Assembly (NCBI GenBank): GCA_019239585.1
Contig: JAFAZU010000348.1
Location: forward strand, 1-17,582
Reading direction: 5' to 3'
Length of the DNA: 17,582 nucleotides
Source: Acidobacteriaceae bacterium
Lineage (GTDB): Bacteria; Acidobacteriota; Terriglobia; Bryobacterales; Bryobacteraceae
In this document: in pieces, positions 7,435 through 15,771 of the stretch
Layout of the letters: every line of letters starts with the position of its first letter
Numbering within the stretch: the first letter of the stretch is position 1
Translations under genes and position numbers: made by a program
The notes under the pieces: generated by a model
The model's database searches: none
Seen by the model: the letters and a program-made list of their open reading frames with translations, nothing else
Told to the model about the DNA's origin: nothing

Positions 7435-7878
7435 ATGGCACGCGAACGATTTCTTATGTTGATTGAAGATAGCCCGGAAGACGAGGAGTTGACAGTTCGC
7501 GCGATCCGGCGCTCTCACGTCACGGCCGAGATCTTTGTAGCGCGGGACGGTGAAGAAGCCATGAATTTCCTGTTTGCCGAGGGAGAACAGGAGGGCCGCG
7601 ATCTATCCGAGATGCCGGATCTCGTGCTGCTGGATCTCAAGCTGCCGATGGTGGGTGGTCACCGTATTCTGGAGCGGATGCGAGCTACACCGCACACCCG
7701 TCGCCTCCCGGTTGTGGTCCTCACCTCTTCTAATGAGGATGGAGATATCGAGCGGGCCTATGATTTAGGAGCGAACAGCTATATTCGCAAGCCGGTGAAC
7801 TCGGAAGAGTTTCTGTCATCCGTGAGTCAGTTAGGCCTATACTGGCTAACGCTTAACCAACCGGTGCCTAGGAGATAA
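7435..7878 (+). CDS. Single-domain response regulator, Rcp1-like
   Basis: A 147-residue receiver with no output domain. The acidic pair is E11-D12, the phosphoacceptor is D67 in VLLDLKLP, and the switch/active-site residues are T97 (LTSS) and K119 (RKPV). The 14 or so extra residues around EGEQEGRDLSEMPD, before the D67 strand, are typical of Rcp1-type receivers that serve phytochrome-like kinases. AAGGAG lies 6 bases before the ATG. It should accept phosphate from one or both upstream kinases and act by binding another protein, or serve as a relay or sink. The second receiver gene starts 4 bases after its stop. Confidence 0.93.
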   Translation: MARERFLMLIEDSPEDEELTVRAIRRSHVTAEIFVARDGEEAMNFLFAEGEQEGRDLSEMPDLVLLDLKLPMVGGHRILERMRATPHTRRLPVVVLTSSNEDGDIERAYDLGANSYIRKPVNSEEFLSSVSQLGLYWLTLNQPVPRR

Positions 7879-7882
7879 GGAG

Positions 7883-8497
7883 ATGGAGAACGCGCAAATC
7901 CGTGCTCTCATAGTCGAAGACTCTGAAGATGACGCTTACTTGGTCGAGCGGGTGCTTCGGCAGCATGGCTACCAGCCGGAGTGCCGTCGCGTGCAAACGG
8001 CAAGGGAGATGCTGGATGCCCTAGCGAATGGGGAGTGGGACCTCATTATCTCGGACTATCTACTGCCGGAATTTAACGCGATGGGTGCCCTACAGCTTTA
8101 TCGTGATGCCGATCTTGACATTCCGTTCATTGTGGTTTCCGGCAGCATCGGCGAGACGGTCGCGGTGGAGGCGATGAAGAGCGGCGTCCACGATTATCTG
8201 ATGAAGGACAATCTTACCCGCCTCGCCGTCACCGTTGAGCGGGAGTTGCGCGAAGCCAAAAATCGGCGTGAACGCCGGGCTTTGTCCGACGGTTTGTCGA
8301 GCGCGTTACAAGAAGCGCTCGTCACGATCAAGCAAAGTAACGAGGCAGCTTTGCGCCAAGTAAACCATCAGCTTGCAGTTCGGAACAGTTTGGAGCAATC
8401 CCTACAGGCGGCGAACCGGGCGCTGGAGACCATTGCACAGCTCGTGTCAATGGCGCAAGGGAACCAAACCTTCCGCCAGCTTGATACACATCGGTGA
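7883..8497 (+). CDS. Response regulator: receiver domain plus C-terminal coiled coil
   Basis: 204 residues. Residues about 6-122 form a receiver: acidic E12-D13, phosphoacceptor D58 in IISDYLLP, S86 in VVSGS, K108 in YLMKDN. Residues about 122-195 are charged and heptad-like, predicted as coiled coil, with no kinase, DNA-binding or enzymatic domain after it. The GGAG at 7871-7874, inside the end of the previous gene, is 8 bases before the ATG; a second GGAG touches the ATG and is too close to serve. In many larger proteins a receiver of this type is followed by PAS and kinase domains, so this may be a shortened form, or the coil may bind a partner or dimerise. It is the last plus-strand gene; glmS converges from the other side 45 bases later. 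Confidence 0.85.
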   Translation: MENAQIRALIVEDSEDDAYLVERVLRQHGYQPECRRVQTAREMLDALANGEWDLIISDYLLPEFNAMGALQLYRDADLDIPFIVVSGSIGETVAVEAMKSGVHDYLMKDNLTRLAVTVERELREAKNRRERRALSDGLSSALQEALVTIKQSNEAALRQVNHQLAVRNSLEQSLQAANRALETIAQLVSMAQGNQTFRQLDTHR

Positions 8498-8542
8498 GAA
8501 ACAGTCTTATTCCAGCCTCGATTGAGTGCGGGATAGGAGTTG

Positions 8543-10396
8543 CTATTCAACTGTAACGCTTTTTGCCAAATTACGCGGCTGATCGACATCACAGCCGCGC
8601 CGTACCGCAATATAGTAGGCCAGTAGCTGCAGCGGAATCATCTCCAGTAAAGGCAATAAGAGTTCGCGCGTAACCGGAATTGTAATCAGATAATCGGCCA
8701 TCTTTGCTACCTCCTCATCGCCCTCGCAAGCAACTGCTACGACTACTCCACTGCGAGCCTTCACTTCCTGGATATTAGAAAGCGTTTTCTCATAATGCAC
8801 CCTACTCTCTTCTGATTCGGGATCGCAAGTTGCCAGAACAACAACCGGAAGATTTTCATCAATCAGCGCATTCGGCCCATGTTTCATCTCGCCTGCCGGA
8901 TAGCCTTCGGCGTGAATATAGGAAATCTCCTTCAGCTTCAGTGCGCCTTCGAGAGCAATGGGGAAGTGAATACCCCGGCCTAAGTAAAGAAAATCCTGTG
9001 CTTTGGAAAGATTACGCGTCAACTCCTCATAAACATCCGTGTGCGCCAGCACCTGTTCCAGCTTGCCGGGAATTTGCGCTAACTCCTGAACAAGAGCGCA
9101 GGACCCTTTCGAATCGAGCGTGCCCCGCACCTGTCCCAAGTACATGCCGAGAACCAGCAGCGCCGTAATCTGAGAAGTAAACGCCTTGGTAGACGCTACG
9201 CCAATCTCAGGTCCCGCATGAGTCAGCAGCGTGCCGGCTGCTTCCCGGGTAATCATGGAGCCAACCACGTTGCAAATAGCTAAGGTCTTCGAGCCTTTGC
9301 TCTTGGCTTCCCGCTGCGCTGCCAGAGTGTCGGCGGTTTCACCTGATTGGGAGATAACAATCGTCAGAGTATTTGGCAGAATAATGGGGTCTCGATAGCG
9401 GAACTCACTGCCGTAATCCACTTCCACCGGAAGCCGCGCTAAACGCTCAATGATGAATTTACCGGTCAGTCCGGCATGCCAGCTCGTTCCGCAAGCGACA
9501 ATCTTTACCTGCTGGAACTCACGGAATTCCTGCTCGGAAATATCGACTTCGTCCAGAAAAACACGTCCGCTCTCCTGCCCAATGCGACCGACCAGGGTGT
9601 CTTTAATAGCGCGCGGCTGCTCAAAGATTTCCTTGAGCATGAAATGTTTATAGCCGCCCTTTTCGGCCATGATCGGGTCCCACAGAATATGGGAAAGCGC
9701 ACGCTGTACTTTCCTGCCGTTAAAGTCCGTAAGCGTGATCCCGGCGGGAGTAAGGACCGCCACATCTCCATCGTTTAAGAAGATCATGTCGCGGGTATGG
9801 CTCAGGATGGCCGGAACATCTGATGCGACAAAAAACTCATTCTGGCCTAGTCCTACCACAACTGGAGGGCCTGACCGGGCGGCCACAATTTTGTGGGGAT
9901 CGGAACTAGCAATCACGCTAATCGCAAATACGCCCGAAATCTGCTTCAGCGCCTTCCGAACTGCGTCTTCGAGGTTGCCGTCCAGGTACTTTTCAACCAG
10001 ATGCGCCAGAACCTCCGTATCCGTCTCGGTTTTGAAGGTGTGACCTTCGGCGGTAAGCTGCTTCCGTAATTGGAGGTAGTTCTCAACGATGCCGTTATGA
10101 ACAACTACAATCCTTCCGGTACAATCCCGGTGCGGATGTGCGTTTTCTTCCGTTGGACGGCCATGCGTAGCCCATCGGGTATGTCCGATACCGTAAAGCC
10201 CAGACAAGGGTTTTGTCCGGATCGCCTCCTCCAAGTTGCGCAGTTTGCCGGAAGCACGGCGCAATTCCAGGCAGTTTGCGTCTGACAAGACCGCTACGCC
10301 CGCTGAATCATAACCCCGATACTCAAGCCGCCGCAAGCCATCTACAATCACGGGGACTGCTTCCCGGCTGCCAATATAACCAACAATTCCGCACAT
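8543..10396 (-). CDS. glmS: Glutamine--fructose-6-phosphate aminotransferase (isomerizing)
   Basis: The 617-residue length is normal for the family. It makes glucosamine-6-phosphate from fructose-6-phosphate and glutamine, the entry step to UDP-GlcNAc for peptidoglycan. The N-terminus MCGIVGYIGS leaves Cys2 as the glutaminase nucleophile after Met removal; GHTRWATHG and HNGIVENY belong to the glutaminase domain (about 1-225). Two SIS sugar-binding domains follow: CGTSWHAG near 302, ISQSGETADTL near 350, GRGIHFPIALEGALKLKE near 476. The C-terminus DQPRNLAKSVTVE is the family signature tail. No clear binding site is seen in the 33 bases after purS, and no glmS-ribozyme-like sequence fits in so short a gap. 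Confidence 0.98.
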   Translation of the reverse strand: MCGIVGYIGSREAVPVIVDGLRRLEYRGYDSAGVAVLSDANCLELRRASGKLRNLEEAIRTKPLSGLYGIGHTRWATHGRPTEENAHPHRDCTGRIVVVHNGIVENYLQLRKQLTAEGHTFKTETDTEVLAHLVEKYLDGNLEDAVRKALKQISGVFAISVIASSDPHKIVAARSGPPVVVGLGQNEFFVASDVPAILSHTRDMIFLNDGDVAVLTPAGITLTDFNGRKVQRALSHILWDPIMAEKGGYKHFMLKEIFEQPRAIKDTLVGRIGQESGRVFLDEVDISEQEFREFQQVKIVACGTSWHAGLTGKFIIERLARLPVEVDYGSEFRYRDPIILPNTLTIVISQSGETADTLAAQREAKSKGSKTLAICNVVGSMITREAAGTLLTHAGPEIGVASTKAFTSQITALLVLGMYLGQVRGTLDSKGSCALVQELAQIPGKLEQVLAHTDVYEELTRNLSKAQDFLYLGRGIHFPIALEGALKLKEISYIHAEGYPAGEMKHGPNALIDENLPVVVLATCDPESEESRVHYEKTLSNIQEVKARSGVVVAVACEGDEEVAKMADYLITIPVTRELLLPLLEMIPLQLLAYYIAVRRGCDVDQPRNLAKSVTVE

Positions 10397-10429
10397 AGAA
10401 GATATAAGTAGGTTGCCGAAACGTTTTAT

Positions 10430-10675
10430 CTAATCAAAAATTTCTACCCTGTAATCCTCAATCACGCCGTTTGACAACACGTCACGAGCGATCTCCTCAA
10501 GCGTCTTAACGGCTTGTTCATGAGAAATCCCATCAGAGATTTTTAATTCAAAGTACTTCCCCTGACGAACCGCCAGTACTTCCTTATGCCCCAAACCGTT
10601 CAGAGCCGAACATATCGTTTGCCCTTGCGGATCAAGCACGGTAGGCTTCATAGACACATATACCCGAGCATTCAT
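10430..10675 (-). CDS. purS: Phosphoribosylformylglycinamidine synthase subunit PurS
   Basis: 81 residues, the usual size. PurS is the small structural subunit that holds PurL and the glutaminase PurQ together in the fourth step of purine synthesis. The sequence has the family pattern: ARVYVSMKPTVLDPQGQTI, then ALNGLGHKEV, VRQGKYFEL, and YRVEIFD at the end. It is usually beside purQ and purL, but neither is in this window; glmS follows after 33 bases and a PhyH-like gene precedes it by 82. Ammonia channelling from glutamine is shared chemistry with GlmS, but a functional link is only speculation. No strong binding site precedes the ATG. Confidence 0.95.
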   Translation of the reverse strand: MNARVYVSMKPTVLDPQGQTICSALNGLGHKEVLAVRQGKYFELKISDGISHEQAVKTLEEIARDVLSNGVIEDYRVEIFD

Positions 10676-10757
10676 GCTGTGATCTTCTATTGTATGGGAA
10701 AGTACAGCCCTGCAAACAGCTTTGCGCTGGTAAGTGGATGATTTTTAATGAGCCCGG

Positions 10758-11531
10758 CTATTTCAGAAATCCGCTCGCCTTTTGCTCCGGCGAACTCAGT
10801 TGATCATTCATCGGATCATCGAGCGCCAGCAGCCGACGCAATTCCGGCGACAACCGCGCCTGCGTCTCCGGGCGAAGCAACCGCTTCTGGTACTGCTGTT
10901 GCGGCTTATCATTCCGGCAATAAAAACCGTGTAATGCTCTTCGATGATGGGCGGTGCAGTTCGCTGTACCGCCATGCCAAGCATGTGTGTTCATGACGAC
11001 TACGCTTCCCGCCTGGCCTAAAACCAGAACCTCGTCGGGATGTGGTTCCGCCGGATTAGAAAGGACATCTTGCGGCAACTTCCGCCAGTTTTGTGACCCT
11101 GGAATGACGCGGGTCGCTCCATTTTCCGGTGTAAAGTCGTCTAGCAGCCAAATTGTGTTACAGACCCAGAATCCTTTCTCATCTGGCAAGGCTCCGGCAT
11201 CGCAATGCAGCGGCTGTGCTTCGGCCGAGTAAGGATTAGCGGACCGGGCATTGAAGCTGCTGAGTTTAAACTGCGGACCGAGAACATGGCCGACCAGTTC
11301 CAAAATATCCGGCATTGCAATGAGCTGCTGAAAGATCTCTCCCTTATCCATCAAATTGGCAAGCCGACGCGCTCCAGGCTCCTTCCGAAACTCCGATCCG
11401 GCATTCTCACCTTCCAAGTCATAAAGCTCCTCCACCCGGTTTCTAACCGTTTCCAGTACTTCCTTATGAAGAACGTCTTCGACCAGCACGTACCCAAAGC
11501 GATCCAATTTGTCCAATTCCGCAGCTGTCAC
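10758..11531 (-). CDS. Phytanoyl-CoA dioxygenase (PhyH) family protein
   Basis: 257 residues from a GTG start. It looks like an Fe(II)/2-oxoglutarate oxygenase of the PhyH family. The metal facial triad is visible: H109 and D111 in LHCDAG, with H186 in NTHAWHGG as the distal histidine. An arginine after it (R197 or R198) is the candidate 2-oxoglutarate ligand. The stretch DDFTPENGATRVIPGSQNW is typical of the family. PhyH homologues hydroxylate very different substrates (lipids, small metabolites, secondary metabolites), so the substrate cannot be stated. No clear binding site precedes the GTG, so the exact start is uncertain. It lies 107 bases after cheR on the same strand and may be read from its own promoter or from the chemotaxis operon. 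Confidence 0.87.
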   Translation of the reverse strand: MTAAELDKLDRFGYVLVEDVLHKEVLETVRNRVEELYDLEGENAGSEFRKEPGARRLANLMDKGEIFQQLIAMPDILELVGHVLGPQFKLSSFNARSANPYSAEAQPLHCDAGALPDEKGFWVCNTIWLLDDFTPENGATRVIPGSQNWRKLPQDVLSNPAEPHPDEVLVLGQAGSVVVMNTHAWHGGTANCTAHHRRALHGFYCRNDKPQQQYQKRLLRPETQARLSPELRRLLALDDPMNDQLSSPEQKASGFLK

Positions 11532-11638
11532 GAGGCAAAATTATCACATCAGCCAACACAGTTTTTGGCGTTTTTAGATAGCCTTGCTGTGGTGTTCGCT
11601 GGAGGTGTGTCCAATTACGGCTCCTATAACAGCGCCAG

Positions 11639-12472
11639 TTAGCGTGCCTCGTAATAAACAATGTCGTTGTGAGATCGACGCCAGAACTTTGATGCGGGCG
11701 GAAACGAAACTTCGCTTGCACCTAGGAACAAATGACCACCCTTGAAAAGTGTGCCGTGTATACCCTCAATAATTTTGCTCTTTGTTTCGGCATCAAAGTA
11801 GATCAGGACGTTACGGCAGAAAACTACATCAAATGGACCGAGTCCGCGCATGGAGGAACGGAGATCGAACTGCTCGAAATGAGTACGTCTCTTCAAGTGA
11901 GCTTTCAAGTTCCAGGTCGAGCCTTGCCGGTCGAAGTACTTCACCAGCAATGAGGCAGATAATCCCCGATTTACTTCGAGCTGAGAATATTGGCCCGTTC
12001 GCGCGCGTTCCACTACTTTGGAAGCTAGATCAGTGCCGGTAATCGAGATAGACCAGTCATCCAGGCCCATTTCCGCTAGCAGTATCGCTATGCTGCAGGC
12101 CTCTTGCCCAGTTGAGCTGGCGGCAGACCAGAAGGAGAGCCTTTTAGTGGTTTTTCGCGCTCTAATCAGCGGCGGCAAAATTTGATGTCGCAGAATATCA
12201 AAGTGCGCCGACTCACGAAAGAAGAACGTTTCGTTTGTCGTCATAGCCTCGACGACGCGATACCGGAGAGAAGCCTCCGATAAACGGCGCAATTGTGTAC
12301 ATAAATCGTCCAGTGTGCTCATTCCCTGCTCGCGAGCAATCGGAAGTAAACGAGCCTCAAACAAATAATGTTTGTCCGCATCGATCACAATACCGGAATG
12401 AATGCGAATATGTTCCTGAAGAAACCGGTAATTATCAGGCTGAATTAGCGTTGAGCTTGGTGCTGTCGCCAT
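11639..12472 (-). CDS. cheR: Chemotaxis protein methyltransferase CheR
   Basis: 277 residues. CheR uses S-adenosylmethionine to methylate glutamates on chemoreceptors, resetting sensitivity. The N-terminal helical domain spans about 10-80; TTNETFFFRE (78-87) leads into the methyltransferase domain. The SAM-binding loop is FWSAASSTGQEACSIA (114-129), slightly off the common WSAGCSTGEEPYS form. TGTDLASKVVERAR (146-159) and FCRNVLIYFD (218-227) are family signatures. The start overlaps the end of cheB by 38 bases. No TPR domain or receptor-docking pentapeptide is seen. It is the last che gene in the operon; the partner is most likely the receptor two genes upstream. Confidence 0.96.
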   Translation of the reverse strand: MATAPSSTLIQPDNYRFLQEHIRIHSGIVIDADKHYLFEARLLPIAREQGMSTLDDLCTQLRRLSEASLRYRVVEAMTTNETFFFRESAHFDILRHQILPPLIRARKTTKRLSFWSAASSTGQEACSIAILLAEMGLDDWSISITGTDLASKVVERARTGQYSQLEVNRGLSASLLVKYFDRQGSTWNLKAHLKRRTHFEQFDLRSSMRGLGPFDVVFCRNVLIYFDAETKSKIIEGIHGTLFKGGHLFLGASEVSFPPASKFWRRSHNDIVYYEAR

Positions 12473-13625
12473 GATGAAATCCTATGGGCTGTCTGAATAA
12501 AGAAAAATTGCTTCCTCTGACCTGTCTTAAAATTTCAGGAACAATGTCCTGTAGAGGAAGCACGCAATCGGCCAGACCGGCTTCAACGATTGAACGAGGC
12601 ATGCCATATACGACGCAGGTTTTTTCATCCTGCGCAAGAATTTGCGCGCCGCTCAGCTTAAGAACCTTTGCGCCTGCGCAGCCGTCCCGGCCCATGCCGG
12701 TTAACACCGCCGCTAAAACCGCGCCTCCGTAGACTTTCTCCAAAGAAGCAAAAAGTGCGTCCACCGCTGGACGGCAAGAGTTCTCCGGTACAGTTTGATC
12801 CAGTAAAATGGCGGGAGTTGTTCCGTTCTTCACAACTTTCATGTGAAAGTCTCCCGGCGCAATTAGGATCCTACCGGCTGTTAACGGCTCGCCCGCCACT
12901 GCTTCCCGTATCTCAAGCTGACATCTTTCCTGCAAGCGTTCTGCGAGTAAGCGCGTAAAAAGCGGAGGCATGTGCTGCACGATAAGAATCGGTAGCGGAA
13001 AATCACCGGGAAATTGGCCGATAATGGATGCCAGCGCACTCGGACCACCTGTAGAAACGCCGATAGCAATTACTTTCGGTATCTGTCTCTCCGTACGGTT
13101 CGAAGGAACGACAACGCTCCTGCCCGGACCTACGGTATTGGCCTTGGCAGGAACTGGTGCCGAACTTCCTTCGGCCAGGGACTTGAACAACCCCTTGATC
13201 CTGGGAATGAGTTGATCCCGCAAGCTCGTATGTGAAGCATGGATGGGATCGATGTTGGAAGTTTTGGTAAAGTAATCGTCTGCGCCGGAGATAAGTGCTT
13301 CCAGAGTAGCCGCCGCGCCACGGGTTGTGAGAGTGCTGAACATCAACACGCGCGTGTTTGGAAACTCCTTACGGATGCGCCGCAGTGTTTCAAGTCCGTC
13401 CATTTCCGGCATTTCCACATCAAGCGCTACCACATGAGGCGCGAGTCGGGCAATGCGTTGCAGCGCAATCACGCCATTGGCAGCAGAACCTACGACGGAA
13501 AGATCGGGATCTTCTTCAAGCGCCTTCGTCACTAAACGGCGAATGACGGCTGAATCATCCACCACCAGTACTCGGATCTTCTCGCTCGGCTGCAGCTTTC
13601 CGTTGGAGGGACTGGGGTTTGCCAT
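12435..13625 (-). CDS. cheB: Chemotaxis response regulator protein-glutamate methylesterase CheB
   Basis: 396 residues. CheB removes methyl groups from receptors (and deamidates glutamines) when phosphorylated by CheA. The receiver domain (about 17-135) has D23-D24, phosphoacceptor D69 in VALDVEMP and K121 in YFTKTS. A linker rich in Ala, Pro and Ser (about 150-180) leads to the esterase domain with catalytic triad S191 (GVSTGG), H218 (IVQHMPP) and D314 (TGMGRDG). The C-terminus extends about 40 residues past the usual end (FSLFRQPIGF region), and part of this extension overlaps cheR. It starts 8 bases after the receptor stop codon. It is the only intact phosphate acceptor for CheA in this window. 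Confidence 0.97.
   Translation of the reverse strand: MANPSPSNGKLQPSEKIRVLVVDDSAVIRRLVTKALEEDPDLSVVGSAANGVIALQRIARLAPHVVALDVEMPEMDGLETLRRIRKEFPNTRVLMFSTLTTRGAAATLEALISGADDYFTKTSNIDPIHASHTSLRDQLIPRIKGLFKSLAEGSSAPVPAKANTVGPGRSVVVPSNRTERQIPKVIAIGVSTGGPSALASIIGQFPGDFPLPILIVQHMPPLFTRLLAERLQERCQLEIREAVAGEPLTAGRILIAPGDFHMKVVKNGTTPAILLDQTVPENSCRPAVDALFASLEKVYGGAVLAAVLTGMGRDGCAGAKVLKLSGAQILAQDEKTCVVYGMPRSIVEAGLADCVLPLQDIVPEILRQVRGSNFSLFRQPIGFHHGDSTKLNANSA
12480..12483 (-). promoter_or_regulatory. Ribosome binding site supporting the overlapping cheR start
   Basis: On the minus strand AGGA lies 7 bases before ATG 12472, inside the cheB coding sequence. This supports the real 38-base overlap rather than a later cheR start. 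Confidence 0.55.
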
Positions 13626-13633
13626 CTCAGCAG

Positions 13634-15226
13634 CTAGAATTTGTACCGTGAGATAATCGTTTGCAGCTCGGCGGCCATATGGGTCAGCTCCTCGGCTGCG
13701 CGTTGTGTATCGTTTGCGCCTTGGGTTGCATTCTTGGCGGCCATGGCAACACCGGAGATGTTTCGGGTAATTTCACTTACTCCTTTCGAAGCTTCCGCCA
13801 TACTACGATTAATCTCATTAGTCGTAACCGTTTGCTCTTCCACTGCGGAAGCGATGCTGTTGGAGATGTCATTAATCTGGTTAATGACGGCGCTGATCTC
13901 GCCGATGGCGTTTACTGCGCCTTTCGTATCGGTCTGAATTGCCTCAATTTTCTGGCTGATCTCTTCCGTTGCTTTTGCAGTCTGTTTGGCAAGCTCCTTT
14001 ACTTCGTTCGCCACCACCGCAAATCCTTTACCAGCTTCGCCCGCTCGCGCCGCCTCAATCGTTGCATTGAGAGCCAGCAAATTGGTTTGCTGCGCTATGG
14101 AGGTAATTACTTTGATAACTTTGCCGATTTCAACGCTTGACTCGCCAAGTTTCACCACGGTTTCATTTGTGGAGGAAGCAACGGTAACCGCATTCTTTGC
14201 AACGCGCGCAGCTTCGTTCGCATTTTTAGCGATTTCACGGATGGAGGCCTGCATTTCGTCACCACTGATCGCTACCGACTCTACGTTCTTCGACACCTGC
14301 TCGCCGGCTGCGGATACAGCATTCGCCTGCATGGCTGTTTGATCTGCTGCAGATGCCATCTGCTGACTTACCGCATTCAGTTGCTTTGCGGATGCAGCCA
14401 GTGTTTCAGAGCTTTGCGCAAAATTACGAAGATTTTTATTGAGGTCAGCAGCCATTCCGTTCACGTCCTGCTTTAACCTGGCGTGGTCGCCCTGGTAATC
14501 ACCCTGTATGCGGACAGTCAGGTCACTGGCGGCAATGCGCGCTACTGTTTCCGAGGCTTCCTGTACCGGCTCAATCACGGCGTCGAGCGTAGCGTTAATG
14601 CCCTCAACGATCTTCCGGAAATCTCCTGAGTGTCTTGATACATCCGCACGGTCTGTCAGCTTTCCGCTAACGGCTGCTCGAATGAGCGAATCAACATCGG
14701 TACTGAGCCGCTTGAGATTGGCGCGAACTTCCTCAATCGTCGCGTTAATAAACGCTTTCTTGCCGGGGAACTGTTCCAGCGGAGCATCAAAGTTGCCCTT
14801 TCCAAACTGATCGACACAGGCCATTGCCTTTTTCTCGACACTTATATGCTCGGCCACCATTTCGTTTATATCTTTGGCTACCAAGCCATAAATACCCCCA
14901 AATTTTTCAACTGGTATCACTACATCAATATCGCCTCTTCTATGCTGATCGGACATGTGCTTGATTTCACGAAGCAAACGCCTTAACGTTTCAAGAATTT
15001 CATTGATGCCGTTCAGCACCATCGCTTCCTGGCCTTCAAACAAGTCAACTCGCGCGCGATCGTTCAGATCGCCCGCCTTTACGTTTGCCACTAAGCGCAA
15101 TATCTCCGCGCTGCAACTGCTCTTTGCTGTTTTGTCCCTGTTTACCTTAACGGGACGGTCGAGCAGTGCTACCGAGCTTGATTGGTTCTCAATCACATCC
15201 CTCATCGAGTAAGTTCGTTTTGCCAT
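13634..15226 (-). CDS. Soluble methyl-accepting chemotaxis protein with tandem HAMP domains
   Basis: 530 residues with no transmembrane segment, so a cytoplasmic receptor. The N-terminal half is a chain of HAMP-like units; a recurring Ile-Asn or Val-Asn pair at 74-75, 120-121, 160-161, 210-211 and 255-256 marks the period of 40-50 residues. The signalling half (about 270-530) is a long helical hairpin with the conserved tip around 375-405 (SIAQQTNLLALNATIEAAR, then GKGFAVVANEVKELA), which contacts CheA and CheW. The end RYKF carries no CheR-binding pentapeptide. It resembles FrzCD-style receptors more than E. coli Tsr. AAGGA lies 8 bases before the ATG and overlaps the cheW stop. With no external domain, the signal may be internal or delivered by a partner protein. 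Confidence 0.95.
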   Translation of the reverse strand: MAKRTYSMRDVIENQSSSVALLDRPVKVNRDKTAKSSCSAEILRLVANVKAGDLNDRARVDLFEGQEAMVLNGINEILETLRRLLREIKHMSDQHRRGDIDVVIPVEKFGGIYGLVAKDINEMVAEHISVEKKAMACVDQFGKGNFDAPLEQFPGKKAFINATIEEVRANLKRLSTDVDSLIRAAVSGKLTDRADVSRHSGDFRKIVEGINATLDAVIEPVQEASETVARIAASDLTVRIQGDYQGDHARLKQDVNGMAADLNKNLRNFAQSSETLAASAKQLNAVSQQMASAADQTAMQANAVSAAGEQVSKNVESVAISGDEMQASIREIAKNANEAARVAKNAVTVASSTNETVVKLGESSVEIGKVIKVITSIAQQTNLLALNATIEAARAGEAGKGFAVVANEVKELAKQTAKATEEISQKIEAIQTDTKGAVNAIGEISAVINQINDISNSIASAVEEQTVTTNEINRSMAEASKGVSEITRNISGVAMAAKNATQGANDTQRAAEELTHMAAELQTIISRYKF

Positions 15227-15238
15227 TCGGGGTATCCT

Positions 15239-15742
15239 TTATGCTGTTCTCTTTTGATTTGTTTCGTTTATATCCAGATCCAGCGTTCGATCAGTGTCTA
15301 TGACCAGCAGTAATCGTTCGCGCATCTTGTAAACGCCGCTGACCAGCTTTTTTGCGTTGGAAGTTAAGTTTTCAGGCGGCGCTTCAAATGTCGTTTCATC
15401 CACTTCCACAACATCGCCGATTTCGTCAACCAGAAGACTGACTGCTCCCTCGTCTGTGTGAATCACTATATTCATTGATTCCCCGTCCGGTTTGCGACAT
15501 TCCATGTTTAAACGCCGTCTCATATCAATTGCTGATACGATCTGTCCGCGAAGGTTGATTAAGCCTTCCACAATCTCTTCCGCCAGAGGCACGGGTGTCA
15601 TGCGTTGCGGGCGCAGAATTTCCTGTACCCTGAGCACGTCAATTCCGAAGAACAATCCTCCTACATAAAAGGTTGCGAATTGCCGTTTGGCTCCCGCTTG
15701 AGCGGCATAGGTCCGGCTGCAATCGATCACGCTGCTGTTCAT
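15239..15742 (-). CDS. cheW: Chemotaxis coupling protein CheW
   Basis: 167 residues made of a single CheW-like double beta-barrel domain (about 20-160). CheW links receptors to the CheA kinase in the signalling array. Visible markers are FYVGGLFFGIDVLRVQEIL at the start of the fold, NLRGQIVSAIDMRRRL with R65 matching the conserved Arg of E. coli CheW, and LVDEIGDVVEV further on. The ATG overlaps the cheA stop as ATGA, so translation is coupled. The receptor gene starts 12 bases after its stop. The lead-in of about 18 residues and the short charged tail are unremarkable. Confidence 0.96.
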   Translation of the reverse strand: MNSSVIDCSRTYAAQAGAKRQFATFYVGGLFFGIDVLRVQEILRPQRMTPVPLAEEIVEGLINLRGQIVSAIDMRRRLNMECRKPDGESMNIVIHTDEGAVSLLVDEIGDVVEVDETTFEAPPENLTSNAKKLVSGVYKMRERLLLVIDTDRTLDLDINETNQKRTA

Positions 15743-15771
15743 CGGTGTTTCACCTCCACCGGCTCGTTTCC

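Noticed and set aside
8498..8542. Possible repeat of the tRNA-Lys 3' end marking an island boundary
   Set aside because: I compared the 45 bases with the tRNA 3' half and found no match, and no integrase is present.
10397..10429. glmS ribozyme or riboswitch upstream of glmS
   Set aside because: Only 33 bases separate purS and glmS, too short for the ribozyme core, and none of its conserved elements was seen.
11552..11575. Hairpin GCCAA-N8-TTGGC followed by GTTTTT on the plus strand
   Set aside because: It would end a plus-strand transcript, but all genes on both sides are on the minus strand; the stem is only five pairs.
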